DNA of 64,000 bases from Ricordea florida. Lineage: Eukaryota; Cnidaria; Anthozoa; Corallimorpharia; Ricordeidae. The notes under the pieces are model-generated. The model saw only the letters and a program-made list of their open reading frames with translations, was not told where the DNA came from and did not search any database. The translations under genes were made by a program, and so were the position numbers. Below are positions 11,687 to 22,562 of this stretch, piece by piece. The stretch's first letter is position 1, and each line of letters opens with the position of its first letter. The DNA lies in NCBI GenBank assembly GCA_949710005.1, contig OX453274.1, positions 6,647,174 to 6,711,173 of the forward strand, written 5' to 3'.

Positions 11687-12074
11687 ATGGAGGGAGGATT
11701 TCTTGAATTATACAGGGAGAAATTCAAGTCTTGCTTAAAAGTCATACACCAAAAAGATACTACCGAAGTAAATAAATATGGAATGAAATTATTCGACGGT
11801 AAGTGAGGAAATTATATTGCGAAATTGTTTACTACGAACGAAAGTGAAACTCTTACAAACAGCCGCCATTTTGAAAGATCTGTGAAGCCCGTAAACTGAG
11901 TTTTAATTTTATTTCTGCCTACTTTTTCCACTTTAAGATTCTCAAACTAATTTGCTAACTCGAAACAAAATTGACGAGTACATTAAAGAGATGTTTAAAA
12001 ACGAGCCAGACTCGTGTTTGAAACTTTTTTACACATCGGCTCGACAACAACATGGTTCTGTTCAAAAACAATAA
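11687..12074 (+). CDS. 82-aa two-exon gene, possibly transposon-derived
   Basis: Exon 1 11687-11798, exon 2 11938-12074, joined in phase 1 by donor gtaagt and acceptor ccactttaag. The ATG has a fair context (gccatcATGG). The product is a complete, charged, helical-looking protein: residues 1-37 include FLELYREKFKSCLKVI and residues 38-82 include KIDEYIKEMFKNEPDSCLKLF, then SARQQHGS and a stop. The layout (a helical KYGMKLF segment, then LxxFYxxAR and a GS motif) is reminiscent of the N-terminal part of Crypton-type or KIAA1958-like proteins, but that is recall, not a match, and no recombinase domain follows. The gene sits between a (TA)n tract and a terminal block (12140-12240) also present at 43575-43690, so it probably belongs to a mobile element with its body deleted, or was captured by one. 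Confidence 0.55.
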
Positions 12075-12139
12075 CAAAGTCAATTCTTGTCGTACAAACT
12101 AAATCCAGTGTCTCATATGCGAGGGTTTGGAGATATAAT

Positions 12140-12177
12140 AAAACAATTATTCCACTCAATCTCGTCGTATATGAGCT

Positions 12178-12210
<33 letters not shown>

Positions 12211-12240
12211 ATTAGCTCATATACGACTCGATTTCGTGGA
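12140..12240. mobile_element. Palindromic terminal block
   Basis: The sequence attattccactcaatctcg leads into a hairpin around ccaactcggcgctacgcgcc and ends gtggaataattgc. A related block is at 43575-43690. It is probably one end of the element holding the 82-aa gene. Confidence 0.6.
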
Positions 12241-12262
12241 ATAATTGCTAAATATATATATA

Positions 12263-12538
12263 TAGGCAATTGTGGAAAACGAGGACGGACAACTTCGAGC
12301 GAAAAAAAAAAATATATATATACAGTAAAAAATCTAAAAAAAGTTTAAAAATTTAATAAAAATAGACGTTTCGGTCAATGACCTTCTAAGGCACTGCAAC
12401 TGATGAAGGTCATTGACCGAAACGTCTATTTTTATTAAATTTTTAAACTTTTTTTAGATTTTTTACTGTATATATATATATTTTTTTTTCGCTCGAAGTT
12501 GTCCGTCCTCGTTTTCCACAATTGCCTACAAATTTCAT
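12263..12538. mobile_element. 276-bp palindrome with hammerhead-like ribozyme core
   Basis: Two arms of about 124 nt are complementary except for small length differences in an A/TA run. They are separated by an 18-nt loop (12387-12404). The right arm carries, on the plus strand, CTGATGA at 12400-12406, a GGTC/GACC stem with a three-base loop (12408-12418) and GAAACGTC at 12419-12426. This matches the hammerhead core CUGANGA - stem II - GAAA, with one extra A after CUGAUGA. The final ACGU is self-complementary, as in minimal hammerheads that work as dimers. Such motifs are known from Penelope-like retroelements. Cleavage activity is untested here. Confidence 0.7.
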
Positions 12539-12612
12539 TACTCGAGGTTTGGACTACGAATTCTTTTGGATCCTTCTGGCGTGTGGCATCCCTGTTGGCT
12601 CGAAGCATCATA

Positions 12613-12723
<111 letters not shown>

Positions 12724-12752
12724 CTAGTTTCGAGGCTCTGGCCAAAACTTAT

Positions 12753-12894
12753 GGTGCGTTCTCTGCGCTATGATCCGAATCTGGATTGGTGATCCGAGAT
12801 CACACGGTGCATGACACATTTCCTTTGATGCATCATGATCTGAATGATCTCTGATCACAAATCCAGCTCGGGATCGTACCAAAGGAACGCACCC
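12753..12894. mobile_element. MITE, GGGTGCGTT family, copy 2
   Basis: Begins ggtgcgttctctgcgc and ends ggaacgcaccc, with the inner tgatccgagatcac arm as in the copy at 2161-2325. One base at the left end differs from the consensus. Confidence 0.75.
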
Positions 12895-13100
12895 AAACCG
12901 GTATTATCACAATAGATCGAATATTGACAAATCAGAACAAAAAGAAGTGCGCATGCCAAATCTGATACATTTTCTGCATTTACCATAATTAAAAATTTCG
13001 AGAGAACTTGTTCTCGGCTTCGGATTCCTGAAAGATTTTACTCAAAGTAAAAAAAGAATATATATTTACTAAGAAAGCTAGTGATTGATGAAACACTCAT

Positions 13101-16100
13101 TCACGGGTTTTCTGGTTTGTGGTCAGGATATCTTAGTAGCTTACTGACGCTGGCTAAGAATCGCTCTCTGTCCTGTCTCAGTGCTCTGATTCTAGCTTCT
13201 CGTATCTGCAAACTCTGCATCAAATCCACATCTTCATTTCTACCGCTCGGGTTGTAGATGCTTGGACTAGTAAATGCTGACACACCGCTGGACGATGGAT
13301 CAGAAACATCGGCGTCTTCATCTGCTGACAGGCTTTCGCTTGAATTTCCTAGATCTGGATTTGAGGCTTCTGGTGACAAACAGTCCATTTGGGCAGGTTG
13401 TTCTGACGAATTTGATGTTGTATTATTTTCATGTCTGTTTTTCTCCACTCTCAACGGAGCTTGACTCTCTTCGTAAGCGCTACTACTGCATGCAAAGAAA
13501 GGGCTACCACTGCCTGCAAAGAAAAAAAACAAGATAAACAAAGAATGACTGACTTTTTTCACTTCAAAAACTTTTTACTTTAATTTAATCCATTTTTAAT
13601 GCATACAATATACACAAGTAAGGAGCAGGGAAGGACTAGAAGGGAAGCAGAGAACCATACGTGCTAGTCCACCGAACTATTAAAGGTCAACCGCACATCG
13701 GGGTCTACATCCCCAGCTCTTTTCGAACAGTGTTGCGGGGTCTTACACGTCCCACAAGAACAGTTCTGTGAGACGGGGCGTACGGTATTCCGTCCTTATC
13801 CGAGAAGACTAGAATGTCTAACCATTTTGCAGATGTCATAACGAAGGCAGCACATTCTCCTCAATTATTTTAAAACCTTGAGTGCAGGTATGGCCGAGGT
13901 TTGAACTCACGACCTCCCGCTCGAGAGGTCGACGGTTTACCAACTGAGCTAACTGGCGGCAACAGTAACTCCCACTTGCTTTTTTGATCTTTTTAAAACA
14001 TTTAGGCATGGAAATGAAGCTCCAGTTGGAGCATGTTCACCGCTCAATGCACATCACCTATATTCATCTTGTGTTCTTACAAAGGATACACAGTTTTCAG
14101 CGATAAGATCGCCACTAACCTGACGTGACATTCGTGACATCAACGCTGCACCTAGTCACACTTCTGTTAACGTACGTGACATTATCAGTAGGTAGAACCG
14201 GCTCGTTTTCATTTCCCTCAGTGCGTCTTTCAGCTCGTATGACACTTTCCTCACTTGGATCGGTTTTTGGCATTACTCGAGCCATTAATAACGGGACATC
14301 GGCAAAGGTTGGCGTGACATTTTCTGCAATTTGCGTGACGTGTCTTCTGTTGGTGACCTCTTGCGTGATGTTATCATTAGAAATAACGTCATTGTGACCG
14401 TGACCACGAGCAGCAGAGGTCGCCTCACTGTCAGAGCCAGTTTTTGTGTCCAACCTTGAAGGTGACGGCATTTTGTCATTAGTTCCACTGGTAACAGGGA
14501 CCTTCCGTAAACCAAGACATAAACCTCCATCTTGAACGCTCCTATCTGTAAAAAAAACACAGTACAGAAATGTTCAGTGGCTTTGGAAAGAATTGTTTCA
14601 TCCACAGAAAAAAAAAGAAAGAAACAATCGTACACCATGATAGATCAAACAGTGCCACACTGTATAGTAAAACAAACAGTACCACAGTACAGTACTGTTC
14701 AGTAGCTTTACAAAGAATGGTCACACTGCATGGTTTGATCCACAGATGAAAAGTTAGAACCACACTGTATAGTAAAACAAACAGTACCACAGTACAGTAC
14801 TGTTCAGTAGCTTTTCAAAGAATGGTCACACTTCATGGCTTGATTCACAGTTGAAAAGTTAGAACCACACTGTATAGTAAAACAAGCAGTACGAATCGAA
14901 CTAGCTGGAACGAAAAATCGATAAATTTTCAGAAAAAAACTTGGCTAATTTTTTCCCATATTTGACCTCAGGTTTACATATTTACCCCTGAGCGGCGTAT
15001 ATACTGTTTTTCAGTTTTGTCCGTGGTTCAAATTTGGTTTTGTTTTGGTTATGGTTATTTGATGATATGAAGTTTGAAACAAAGGAAAATAAAATTGAAC
15101 CACAACACAACTTGTATAATATTTTCCCATATTTGACCTCGGGTTTACATATTTACCACTGAATGGCATATATACCTTCTTCACCATCTATACCACTACC
15201 TTGCTGACTAGTAAACTGCTGGTCCGAGGCTGCACTTTCTATTCCAAGAGCTCTTCCATTCATATATTGAGAACCGCTAAATTCTCCCTGTATTTTCTCC
15301 AAATTTAACTTCTTTAATTCCTCTGTGTGCGCTTTCATCTTTCTTTGCCAGTTAAGCATCACTCTCAATTTTCGTCTCTTTTTGTCTTCGGGATCTGTCT
15401 GATTGATTCTGGACTGAATTTCTCTGATTTTTGCGATGCACTCTTTAATCTTGCCTCGGATTGTCAAAATTCTCATCGTACTGTTTAAATGAGTTTGCCC
15501 ATTTTTGTTTACACTTTGATCAGATGTACTCAAGGATTCCGGTTCTTGAGAAGTCCCAGGCACGACCCCAAATGCTTCGTGGGTGGGTACTGTCATGGGA
15601 GTCTTTTCTGCAGTAGCGCTATCTATTGCAGTCTTGATATTCTAATAGAAACAAAGGAAAGGTCCAAGGCAAATGTTATATGTAACACGCTGGTAATCTT
15701 CTCATAACATTCATGTGCTGTCGTTTGGGGTCTTTAATTGCCTCGATTGTGGAGCTTGAATGTTCAGTGATTTGGTAACTTTTCAGCAATTCCATTCTAA
15801 TGCGCTGAGAAAAATTTCGCAATTCCTTTGGTTCGTATTCTATAGACCTCTTTCATAATGGCGGCCAAACAAAAATTCTTTTATTTTCATGGGAATGACA
15901 CACTTGTCCAACACTCTGACAAATTTATGCACAGCATTGTATTAAAATGCATTGTGTTGTATTGTGTCGTTTTAGAATGCATTGTTGAACTATTGTTATG
16001 GCCATATAATACAATACAATGCAATGCATAAATTTGTCGGAGTATTGGACAACCCTCGGTAATGAGCCTTACTGGCCTCGCTAGGATGTGCAAAATTCAA

Positions 16101-19100
16101 TAGAATTTTTGTTCCAAAATGAGGCCAGTGGGTCTAATAAACATACATTCAAAAGAATAATAAATCGGCCGCCATTTATGAAAGTGCCAAGACTTAAGAC
16201 CAGGACTTTTGCTGTACGGGTGCGATGCTCTACCAGCAGAACTATGAAGCCAATAAAGTGTGTCCACTTGACGTCACGGCGGCCATGTTGGTTGAGAAAA
16301 AGATTCTTTGGGAAATTGAACTCTGTTTTTGTGTAAATTCTTTCTTTTGTTTCTATAAACCAATATGGCTGCTGGACACGTAAGCGAACACTCTGCATAG
16401 ACCTTTTTAGCTGGTTCATTTTGTTTTCCCATTTCAGATCACGTGATGTTACTCCAGGGAACGGTTTCTTTCAAACTCTCCTTATTCACGTGCATATTTA
16501 TGCATAATTTGTAAAAAGACAAAAGGAAATTCCCCTGCGAACCGTCACGAGGTCTGAAATGGGAAAACAAAATGTGCAAGCTAAAAAGGTCTATTCAGCC
16601 TAAGAGCAAGCCAATTGTGAGTTCATACTGCTTCACGATGTTACAAATCGCATTTCTTCACTAAGACGTCCGTTATGGTTTTTTGAGTTGTGAGCCAATT
16701 TGCTGGGTAACCCTTTCACTTCCACGATCATAGGAGCAATTCTCATTGATGAGTCTGATACACCTTTTATGTTAGTTTGGAGAATTTGGCAGCTGCGTAG
16801 TAATTTTTCTTAGCTATACACTTTCTTGTTCTATACTTGTTCTCGAAGAGAATATGGTTTTAAAACAGGTTAAAATTCTCAAGTTGATCAAATGCTCAAT
16901 TCTCCTCATCTAATTACTTGATAAGTTATTAATAATGACGGAGGAAGTTACACTTTGATCACTCACCATTTTCACCAAATTCGCGGCCACACCGTCTCTA
17001 CTTGAACCTGGTAAGGCGATGTTTGTGCTGTTTCTAACAACAGTTTCTCGTGCCTCCGAATCAGAATCAAGAAGATTATCAGTGGTAGACTCCTCGCTTT
17101 CTTGAACACTCACAACTGTTTGACCTGGATTCGATGTGCTTGTTTCATTTTCAATATTTAGGTTATTGTTCTCCATATTATGCCTTTCTGGCTCATCTGA
17201 ATTTGCGTGTAGTGGTTTTGGTCTCGATATTTCGAAAACGTTTGAATCGGAGCTTGTAGACGGCTCAGGGTGCCGCGTGTTCCTGTTCACTCGCGGTGAA
17301 ACCGTTAACCTATTTTCCTCAGAGGTACCTGAAGGCGCTAGTACTATAGGTACAAACTTATATGCTTTGCCGTTGGTGTTCCCTGGTGGATCCAAAAACG
17401 TCTTTTTCTCAAAAATGACTGCGTTGTTAGTTACATTATGAGGGTACCTCCTGATGAAGCCTGAACTAGTCGAAGCACCATCCGTAGGTCTCTCAGAGGT
17501 ACGTACAGTTCTCATGACCCGTGGTACGTAATTGAATTCACTTCGCGCAGTTCGTGTGCATGCTTCACAGTTGGTGTTCGCAGGATCCATTGGCGCCTTT
17601 CTCTGAGACGTGGCTGTGTTCTTAGGTACATTGTGAGGACGGTCCCAGACGAAGGTTGAACTAGTCGAAGCGCTATCCGTAGGTCTCTGGGAGGTACCTA
17701 CAGGTCTAACGAAGTGTGGTACGTAATTGGATTCATTGTTCACCGGAGAATCCATGGGTGCCTTTTTCTGAGACTTGCCTATGTTCCTTGGAACATTTTG
17801 AGGACGGTTCCAGACGAAGTCTGAGTTGGATGCTGCACCATCTGTGGTGCTCCCTGGGAAGATGGACCTTGAAGGCCAGGGTCTATCCTGTGCAAGCCGT
17901 GAAGGCGCACCGTTCTCATTATGTGAGGGCCAGAGAATGGAGGCGATTTGGGGAAAGTTGTGGTGATCAATCAATGTTCCTGAATTGTAGAATCGAACGA
18001 TCGTTGGTCTTGGAGGACCCTGGGTATCAACACGCGAGGGGTCCGCAGTCGAAGACGCCGACGTTCTGCCAGCAAGTGTGGCTAAAATGGTACAAATTGG
18101 AACAACAATAATCTTAACTTTAGAAGAAGCCAGCTTGAAGACTATCAAGTATCTTGCAATTTGATTGGTTACTCATTCTCTATTTTGTGATTGGCAGCAA
18201 GTAGAGCCAATAACAAAGTAATTAATAATTAGCAGAGGCCGACTTGAAGACCGTAACGAATCCTACAATCTGGTTGGTAAACTAACTCACTATCTATTTT
18301 GTGATTGGTAGTTAAGACTCTATAAATGTTATTGCCAGTTGGTCACTACTTAAACAATTGTATCTATCAGACGTTTTTTCATTGCGCCACAAGAATGCTT
18401 TCTCTCCTCTATTCTATCATACAAAACATGAGCCCTTGCATGATGTAATCTTTCGGAGGCGTGTAATATCCGTTCTAGTCCATTCGATTTTGCTTACAAA
18501 GCATCAACAGTTTCAAGCAATTTAGATATGTCACTTTATAAACATCCTTTTTGATGATCTATTTAAGAGGCTATTCGCCATTTCAAACTAACAATTCGGA
18601 GGTACCCTATCCAATCAGGAGTTGTTTCAGTAACAAGAATCACTATCATTATATCTCTCAGTTAGTACGCGCGCTGTGATTGGTCAATTTAGCGGGCTGT
18701 ACTTCACTGTACGGCCCGCTAAATTCAAAAGTTTGTTTTGAGATATAATAAATATCTTACAAACCTCGTTTTCTCGGTCCGTACTGTAAGTTACGGATCC
18801 TCGTTTTTTCCGCTCGGATTTATGGCCCGCGCGCTTCGGGCTTGGGCCATAAATCCGGGCGGAAAAACTCGGTCCGTAACTTACAGTACGGACCTCGAAC
18901 TCGGGTAATAAGAGGTATATATTACCACATATATTTGCCTGCTAGATTTCTGGTTGGTTCATTTGAGTGTAGATGTTGTGGTTCAGTTTTATCCTTGGCT
19001 CAAATTTTATTTTCCTTTGTTTCAAACTCGTTGTCATTAAATGACCATCACCAAAACAAAAGAAAACCAAATTTGAACCAAGAATAAAACTGAACCACAA

Positions 19101-19486
19101 CATAGACATCATTGCATCTGTTGTAATAGCTTCGGGTTTGCGGGTTTCACGACAGTAAATTAAAAACCGTTATTTCTATCCGGCAAATGTTCAGACTGAC
19201 ACCTTGTTACCAAAATATCACGATCAAACAAGTGCTGAAGAGAAGTTTATTCATTTCTTACCATTACTTGTTACATTTTCGTACAATATGAGTGTGATTC
19301 AGTGGCATGAGGCCTTATGAATTCTAATGCTCTTCCGCCATACTTACAATTTGTTGCTCCTTGGTGGCCAGGCGATAGAATTGTTGGCACGGCTACATGG
19401 CTCACTCTAAGTGATGACTGAGTCATTGTAGTAGAGTTCCGCTGACCACCATTGGTGGAAGTTGATTGTGGTGGGCACTGACTCAT
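13101..19486 (-). CDS. 852-aa five-exon low-complexity protein, unknown function
   Basis: Exons: 19348-19486, 16967-18081, 15176-15641, 14120-14545, 13101-13513. Donors are gtaagt, gtgagt, gtatat and gttagt; acceptors are cattttag, ttctattag, ttttttttacag and ctttgcag. Phases run 1, 0, 1, 1 and all junctions stay in frame, which is strong support. The ATG at 19486 lies nine bases inside an exon whose acceptor is ttctcatcag, so a 5' UTR exon or more coding exons may lie upstream. The protein is S/T/N/P-rich and probably disordered. Exon 2 holds about three to four degenerate repeats of roughly 60 residues (for example FVWNRPQNVP, then YVPHFVRPVGTSQRPTD). Exon 3 contains a basic predicted coiled coil (KIKECIAKIREIQSRI, then KMKAHTEELKKLNLEKI). 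Exon 5 ends in a short helix (REARIRALRQDRERFLA) and stops at 13101-13103. No known domain is recognised. Its neighbour at 22563-26594 is on the same strand and similarly disordered, but sequence relatedness is not evident. Confidence 0.6.
13620..13975 (-). mobile_element. tRNA-derived SINE in the last intron of the 852-aa gene
   Basis: On the minus strand the head reads ccgccagttagctcagttgg (A box) and later gtgagttcaaacctcgg (B box), followed by a body with ggacgtgtaagaccccgc. It has the same orientation as the host gene. The anticodon region does not form a normal tRNA fold, so it is not called a tRNA. Confidence 0.7.
14560..14900. repeat. 105-bp tandem repeat in an intron
   Basis: The word ccacactgtatagtaaaac recurs at about 14656, 14760 and 14865, with the interior acagtactgttcagtagc repeated each time. 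About three copies lie in the intron between exons 3 and 4 of the 852-aa gene. Confidence 0.85.
15005..15113. mobile_element. Palindromic MITE, GTGGTTCAATTT family, copy 2
   Basis: The left end includes gtggttcaaatttgg; the right end aaaattgaaccacaac. It sits in the same intron as the 105-bp repeat. Short flanking words (tttgacctc with ggtttacat, at 14963 and 15134) are duplicated on both sides, so the insertion lies within a local duplication. Confidence 0.7.
15904..16052. mobile_element. Palindromic MITE in intron 2 of the 852-aa gene
   Basis: Left arm ttgtccaacactctgacaaa, right arm tttgtcggagtattggacaa. The interior is rich in tgcatt and attgt words. Confidence 0.7.
16397..16594. mobile_element. 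Inverted-repeat element in intron 2 of the 852-aa gene
   Basis: Left arm atagacctttttagc followed by ttttgttttcccatttcaga. The right arm is the complement, ending gctaaaaaggtctat. No ORF. Confidence 0.75.
18666..18900. mobile_element. Hairpin pair upstream of exon 2 (intron 1 of the 852-aa gene)
   Basis: 18690-18728 folds around agcgggctgtacttcactg and its complement. 18768-18896 folds around ctcggtccgtactgtaagtt and its complement, with a GC-rich loop near 18830. The left edge carries gtacgcgcgctgtgattggt, a motif shared with other dispersed elements in this window. Confidence 0.7.
18969..19106. mobile_element. Palindromic MITE, GTGGTTCAATTT family, copy 3
   Basis: Left arm gtagatgttgtggttcagtt; the right arm is the complement, aactgaaccacaacatagac. 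Both inner arms carry aaattttattttcc-like words. Lies in intron 1 of the 852-aa gene. Confidence 0.8.
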
Positions 19487-19794
19487 TCTCGCGTCCTGAT
19501 GAGAAACATATTTTGACTAAATAAGGAAAATGAATTTACCAGTCAATGATCAGTGGGTCACATACTATTTTTTCTTATTTCACTTCTGAAAATTTTACAT
19601 TGTTAAATAATATTACAAATTAGTACATACACAACTTATAACAATACCTTACATTACATAACTTCCTAGCAACAGCACACTCCACCTACACTGAGTCATG
19701 TACATAAGCATGTCACTAACACTAAAGTGCTTATTCTTGCTAAAGATGTTGATGAAGGTAAAATTAGAAAAGTCAAGGGTTGGAGACATTTTTG

Positions 19795-20280
19795 TTTTAA
19801 GGAGACATTCTTGTTTTAACCTATTCTTAGGAGAAAATAAATTGAAGACTTGGTAATTATTTATTGAGTTCCACCTCTTGTATTAGTGAAAGATATTCTG
19901 AAGAGGAAATAAATTGAAGACTTGGTAATTATTTATTGAGTTCCACCTCTTGTATTAGTGAAAGCTATTCTTAAGAGGAAATAAATTGAAGACTTGGTAA
20001 TTATTTATTGAGTTCCACCTCTTGTATTAGTGAAAGCTATTCTTAAGAGGAAATAAATTGAAGACTTGGTAATTATTTATTGAGTTCCACCTCTTGTATT
20101 AGTGAAAGCTATTCTTAAGAGGATATAAATTGAATTATTGAGTTCCACCTCTTGTGTCATTGAAAGCTATTCTTAAGAGGATATAAATTGAAGACTTGTT
20201 AATTATTTATTGAGTTCCACCTCTTGTATCAGCGAAAGCTATTCTTAAGAGGAAATAAATTGAAGACTTTAATTATAAGA
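19795..20280. repeat. 72-bp minisatellite, seven copies
   Basis: The word aaattgaag (or its truncated form) recurs at 19839, 19911, 19983, 20055, 20127, 20185 and 20257. The spacing is exactly 72 except for one copy shortened by 14. Each unit contains gagttccacctcttg. Copies 2-4 are almost identical, which suggests recent expansion. Confidence 0.95.
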
Positions 20281-20613
20281 CTTGAAAACGAAACGAAAAG
20301 CAAAGGTGGCTTGGATCATATTTTCCACGTAATAATACACATGCAAAACTTTCAACTCGCTGATGGGCTGAGAGCAAGTCAATTAATCCCAAACAGTGCG
20401 GAAAGTTGAAAATGAGGGCCGAAATTTGAAATTAAGTTTTGCATGCACAACAAGTAATAAGCACTCGTAAATTTTTCAAAGATAACAAATTGCACTCGCC
20501 CTGCAGGCTTGTGCAATTTTTTCAGTCGTTGCAAAAATTCAGTTGTTTGCAAAAATTTAGTTCCCAAATTAAAAGGTTATGAAAGCTTACAATTACCCTG
20601 AGTGTAACGCTCA

Positions 20614-20871
20614 GTGTTCTTGATCGAAACGCGTTTACTTCTTGCAAACCGAAATGCACAAACTAACGTTTGGAGGACGGTTTTTATCAAATGTATGAAT
20701 TGTCTAGATCTTCGTGAGTACCTCTGGCTAAGTAACGAGCTATCAGAAATTGTGCATGTTTTATCCGCTGTAGATTTTATTTCTAAATTACTGCACCGAG
20801 TTATTGTAGAAACCTTTTCGTTCACGCTTGAAAATAGTGCGTGCTTTTATTTTGCCGCTGGGTTCCTGTGA
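20614..20871 (+). other. Open frame of uncertain coding status
   Basis: 85 codons on the plus strand with a protein-like segment (ELSEIVHVLSAVDFISKLLH). The minus strand is also open over 20577-20825 and ends near a possible donor (gtaagc), so the strand cannot be decided. No family recognised and no matching exons found. Confidence 0.2.
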
Positions 20872-21664
20872 ACTTTGTTTCGGTGGATGAAATCGAAAGA
20901 GCATGTCTGCTAAGAAAATACTGAGATACCAATCCGTGCATTTCTTTTTTTCCACCCATTTTGTCCAAAGAGTGAAAAGCTTAGAAATCATTTTAAAATT
21001 GCTACGGCCACGTTCTTTTCCAGTGGCCGCGTCTTCGTTGTTGAAACGAATATTAAGCTTCCATTTTAAGAAAAAATGAATTTATTTTGTTAACAGATAA
21101 TGTCAAGAATTTGCATGATGGTTTTGGGCGAAAATTCATTTTCACGCATTACTCCACACCCTTGTAACCGTTTAATGCTAATATTCAGATCCAGAGCAAA
21201 AATAATTCTGCAGAGCTTTGAAAATATGCTTACCTTTTCGTATTTTCGTCTTTTATGTTATGTATATCTTCTCCAAGTCTACACTTTTTATAAAGGTTTC
21301 TGCTCTTTCCTTCCAGTGACGCTCAATTTTCAGAAAAATACGATTTTCAGTTGGAACGTTTAATCCAAAACCTTTACGGCTCGAGCGTATGGCGCGATTT
21401 CTCGAACGACATTTAAATTCAAAAATGTTCTTAGTCGTGCCCAGTCTAGCTCGCACAGAGGGCTTAAGATCGCAACTAGGATTCAGTCCATGTGTAACTG
21501 CGAGAGAGCAAAGAAGTTAAAGGGCATTGAGCAGTGTCCATACCGTAACAGAAAAATAGCTAAAAAATAGTTCCGATCAAGAAGAAAGACCTCGTAGATA
21601 GATAATATTGAACGAGCACAAAGTTGCTGAAAAAATATCAGTTATACGAGGGTCTCAATGGGGT

Positions 21665-21880
21665 TAACCGTTAGCCGTAAAACGGCAAAAAAATTAGCCG
21701 TTAGGCGTAAATATTGAAAAATTTTAGCCGTTAACCATAAAAAATATTAACCGTTAGCCGTAAAACAGCCAAAAATATTAACCGTTAGCCGTAAAACAGT
21801 CAAAAATATTAACCGTTAGCCGTAAAACAGTAAAAAATATTAACCGTTAGACGTAAAAGTCACCATCCCACTGAGACCAT
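21665..21880. repeat. 34-bp tandem repeat with inverted ends
   Basis: About five copies of a unit like ttaaccgttagccgtaaaac. They lie between ggtctcaatgggg on the left and cccactgagacc on the right, which are inverted copies. The boundaries suggest a mobile element whose interior is the tandem array. A C tract follows at 21890-21901. Confidence 0.8.
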
Positions 21881-21942
21881 CTTATATGACCCCCCCCCCC
21901 CTCGCAAAATTGCCGAAATCGCTTAACGCACTAAATTCAATC

Positions 21943-22100
21943 AAGAAATGGTAAACGTGCAGCGTGCAACTATCGAGTTATGGTTGCTAAGCACGAAAGA
22001 AGCGTAAGAGATGCTTCTTGAGTGCTTAGCAAAACCCTCCAAGTGCGTCCATAACTCGACGGTTGCACAGCTGCTGCGTTTACCATTTCTTTTATAACAT
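21943..22100. mobile_element. Foldback element copy
   Basis: Inverted termini (aagaaatggtaaacgtgcag at the left, the complement of taccatttctt at the right), with inner arms gttgctaagcacgaaag and cttgagtgcttagc. Copies are at 60250-60456 and, broken, around 9425-9475 and 10290-10405. Confidence 0.8.
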
Positions 22101-22562
22101 ATGACTTACACCGTGTAAATTGTTTTAAGTCAGTTTCAGAGTGTTTCTGTTCAAATTGAAAGCCACGAATGAATAAAAAAGGTTTGATTCTGAGTAATCT
22201 TTCGAAATTACCGTCATGCAGCTGCTCAGCCAGTTATTATTTTTACAGACACAACAAAAATAGAACGAGATTATGCGACAAAACTTAAAGTGTAAAAAAA
22301 TTTATTGCAAATGACCATTAGCACGTGTCACTCCACGCGATACGTGAAGTCGCTGTTACAAATTTTTAAAAGTAATGTTCTGATGGATTAAGCACAGAGC
22401 CATCCTGCATGATGAGAAAATGTGGAAACATTCAAATGTAGAAATTTAGTCAATCTTCCCATTAGCAATCTAATTCTTCACATCATCATGAAAAGGAAAT
22501 CTGAGGGAATCAATTTACATGACAAAATAGTTCAAGTAGCGTTTATAAATCGCATTTCATTC

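Noticed and set aside
13880-13975. Possible tRNA gene
   Set aside because: A and B boxes are present but the stems do not pair and a SINE body follows. The same holds at 1940-2040, 27805-27900 and 60960-61045.
16910-18148. 412-aa ORF with a hydrophobic, signal-peptide-like N-terminus
   Set aside because: The first 22 codons lie upstream of a clear acceptor (accattttag ending 18082) and belong to the intron; the last codons lie after a gtgagt donor. Only 16967-18081 is kept, as an exon of the 852-aa gene.
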